Assembly: GCA_902774655.1 (NCBI GenBank)
Contig: CACYJD010000061.1
Span: 1-5,367, forward strand
DNA from: an uncultured Erysipelotrichaceae bacterium
GTDB taxonomy: Bacteria > Bacillota_I > Bacilli_A > RFN20 > CAG-826
DNA: 5,367 nucleotides
Reading direction: 5' to 3'
The notes under the pieces are model-generated. The model worked only from the letters and a program-made list of their open reading frames with translations, was not told the DNA's origin and did no database searches. Every line of letters begins with the position of its first letter. Position 1 is the first letter of the stretch. A program made the translations under genes and the position numbers. This document shows positions 5,073 to 5,367 of the stretch, piece by piece.

Positions 5073-5128
5073 ATGATCCACGGTTTCTCAGAAACTCTTA
5101 AGAGTTAGAGGAAACGCACGCGTATCAT
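5073..5128 (+). ncRNA. Array hairpin R4, with two alternative inner folds
   Basis: ATGAT (5073-5077) pairs with ATCAT (5124-5128) and ACG (5080-5082) with CGT (5121-5123), with CC bulged. GTTTC (5083-5087) can pair either with GAAAC at 5091-5095 over a TCA loop, as in R0, or with GAAAC at 5111-5115 as the middle stem of R1. The apical element AACTCTTAAGAGTT (5093-5106) is a perfect palindrome that competes with the first option. Confidence 0.65.
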
Positions 5129-5178
5129 CTACTGACTATTTAACGACATTTAATCGAATCTTTCAAGCGTAGATATTA

Positions 5179-5214
5179 AAAGGTGGCACCCTTCTTGTTA
5201 AGAGTGCCACCTTT
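5179..5214 (-). terminator. Strong Rho-independent terminator between the array and the minus-strand gene
   Basis: AAAGGTGGCAC (5179-5189) pairs with GTGCCACCTTT (5204-5214). After one mismatch, CTT (5191-5193) pairs with AAG (5200-5202) over a 6-base loop. Read on the minus strand the stem is followed by TTTTAATA, 17 bases past the stop of the minus-strand gene. On the plus strand it ends in CCACCTTTCTAAT, so it may also stop transcripts coming through the array. Confidence 0.85.
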
Positions 5215-5231
5215 CTAATATGTATTGCTAA

Positions 5232-5367
5232 TTAGAATGTAACGAATAATGCAGAACCACCCGCAACAATCCAACATGCTAAGATAGCGACTAATAACGC
5301 TCCGACAAAGACATTACCAGTCTTTCTATAGCAATATGTACAAATAAGTGAGAACACTAATACTTGT
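5232..5367 (-). CDS. 3' end of a membrane protein gene (5' end outside window)
   Basis: On the minus strand a frame is open from the window edge to TAA at 5234-5232 and encodes 44 residues. The peptide starts QVLVFSLICTYCYRKTGN, continues with VFVGALLVAILACWIVAGG, and ends SALFVTF. It has two hydrophobic stretches separated by a YRKTGN turn; the second is a clear C-terminal transmembrane helix. The YRKTGNVFVGALL...W pattern is reminiscent of the C-terminal end of polytopic membrane proteins seen in low-GC Gram-positive bacteria, some with a hydrolase domain, but I cannot name the family from this fragment. A strong terminator follows 17 bases downstream, which supports this being a real gene end. 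It converges on the repeat array and is probably independent of it. Confidence 0.7.
   Translation of the reverse strand, partial: QVLVFSLICTYCYRKTGNVFVGALLVAILACWIVAGGSALFVTF

Larger units (their letters stand above)
4730..5130 (+). repeat. Array of four structured repeats, unit about 107-118 bp, overlapping the end of gene B
   Basis: Each unit starts with AAAAAGAAAAA (4730, 4837, 4944, 5062), giving unit lengths of 107, 107 and 118. The leader is followed by ATGATCC, a hairpin closing with CGTATCAYC, and an AT-rich spacer of about 35-40 bases. The spacers are related too: TTATTAAATA and TAATTCAA recur after R1 (4802, 4825) and R3 (5027, 5050). The spacer after R2 has diverged and holds its own 9-base inverted repeat, TTTAACTAA and TTAGTTAAA (4912-4931). 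The first unit's leader is the coding end of gene B, so the later units carry a non-coding copy of that gene tail. No ORF or other gene is visible between 4746 and 5231. The array probably makes one structured RNA by readthrough from gene B; no internal promoter is evident. Confidence 0.85.

Noticed and set aside
4740..5128. Integron attC sites or gene cassettes
   Set aside because: Gene plus palindrome is suggestive, but the RYYYAAC and GTTRRRY core sites are absent, no integrase is visible, and three of the four units carry no gene.
4740..5128. tRNA genes or ordinary terminators in the repeat hairpins
   Set aside because: There is no cloverleaf, TTC loop or CCA end. The hairpins have internal loops and lack a following T-run, unlike the terminator at 5179-5214.
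4730..5130. CRISPR array
   Set aside because: There are only four units, they differ strongly in sequence, their hairpins are long, the spacers are related to one another rather than unique, and no cas genes are present.

Overview
The window looks like a chromosomal segment of an AT-rich, low-GC Gram-positive bacterium, probably an uncultured gut lineage of the Bacilli or a relative of the Mollicutes. This placement is inferred from base composition, strong AGGAGG-type ribosome binding sites, lysine-rich proteins and a secreted surface protein with a C-terminal membrane anchor. TGA acts as a stop and tryptophan is written TGG in the long genes, so the mycoplasma code is not in use.

Layout, left to right. 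(1) The 3' end of a gene with a CxxC knuckle, then a 68-residue zinc-ribbon protein (2-553). (2) Module A: a 107-residue basic protein (670-993) whose stop codon sits inside a 3' RNA hairpin (about 987-1028). (3) A two-helix membrane protein with a DUF697/YcjF-like domain (1151-2143). (4) A 692-residue secreted, membrane-anchored surface protein built of beta modules (2234-4312). Its start region carries a hairpin covering the ribosome binding site, nested in a 20-23 bp inverted repeat. (5) Module B: a paralogue of the 107-residue protein (4422-4745, about 64% identical by hand count), followed by an array of four structured repeats (4730-5130). (6) A strong terminator (5179-5214) and the 3' end of a minus-strand membrane protein gene (5232-5367).

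The most interesting part is the 107-residue gene with its 3' hairpins. Both copies end in a hairpin of the same plan: GATGAT, a CC bulge, ACG, a variable inner stem, then CGT-ATCATC. In module B this hairpin recurs three more times with a period of about 107-118 bp, and every repeat begins with a copy of the last codons of the gene. A small basic protein with a faint MazF/PemK-like look, joined to tandem structured RNA repeats, recalls type III toxin-antitoxin loci (toxin plus repeat RNA antitoxin). Here the repeats lie 3' of the gene rather than 5'. That function is a hypothesis; the repeat structure is directly visible.

A second theme is that the ribosome binding sites of the surface protein gene and of both 107-residue genes can be drawn paired in a hairpin, which suggests control of translation initiation.
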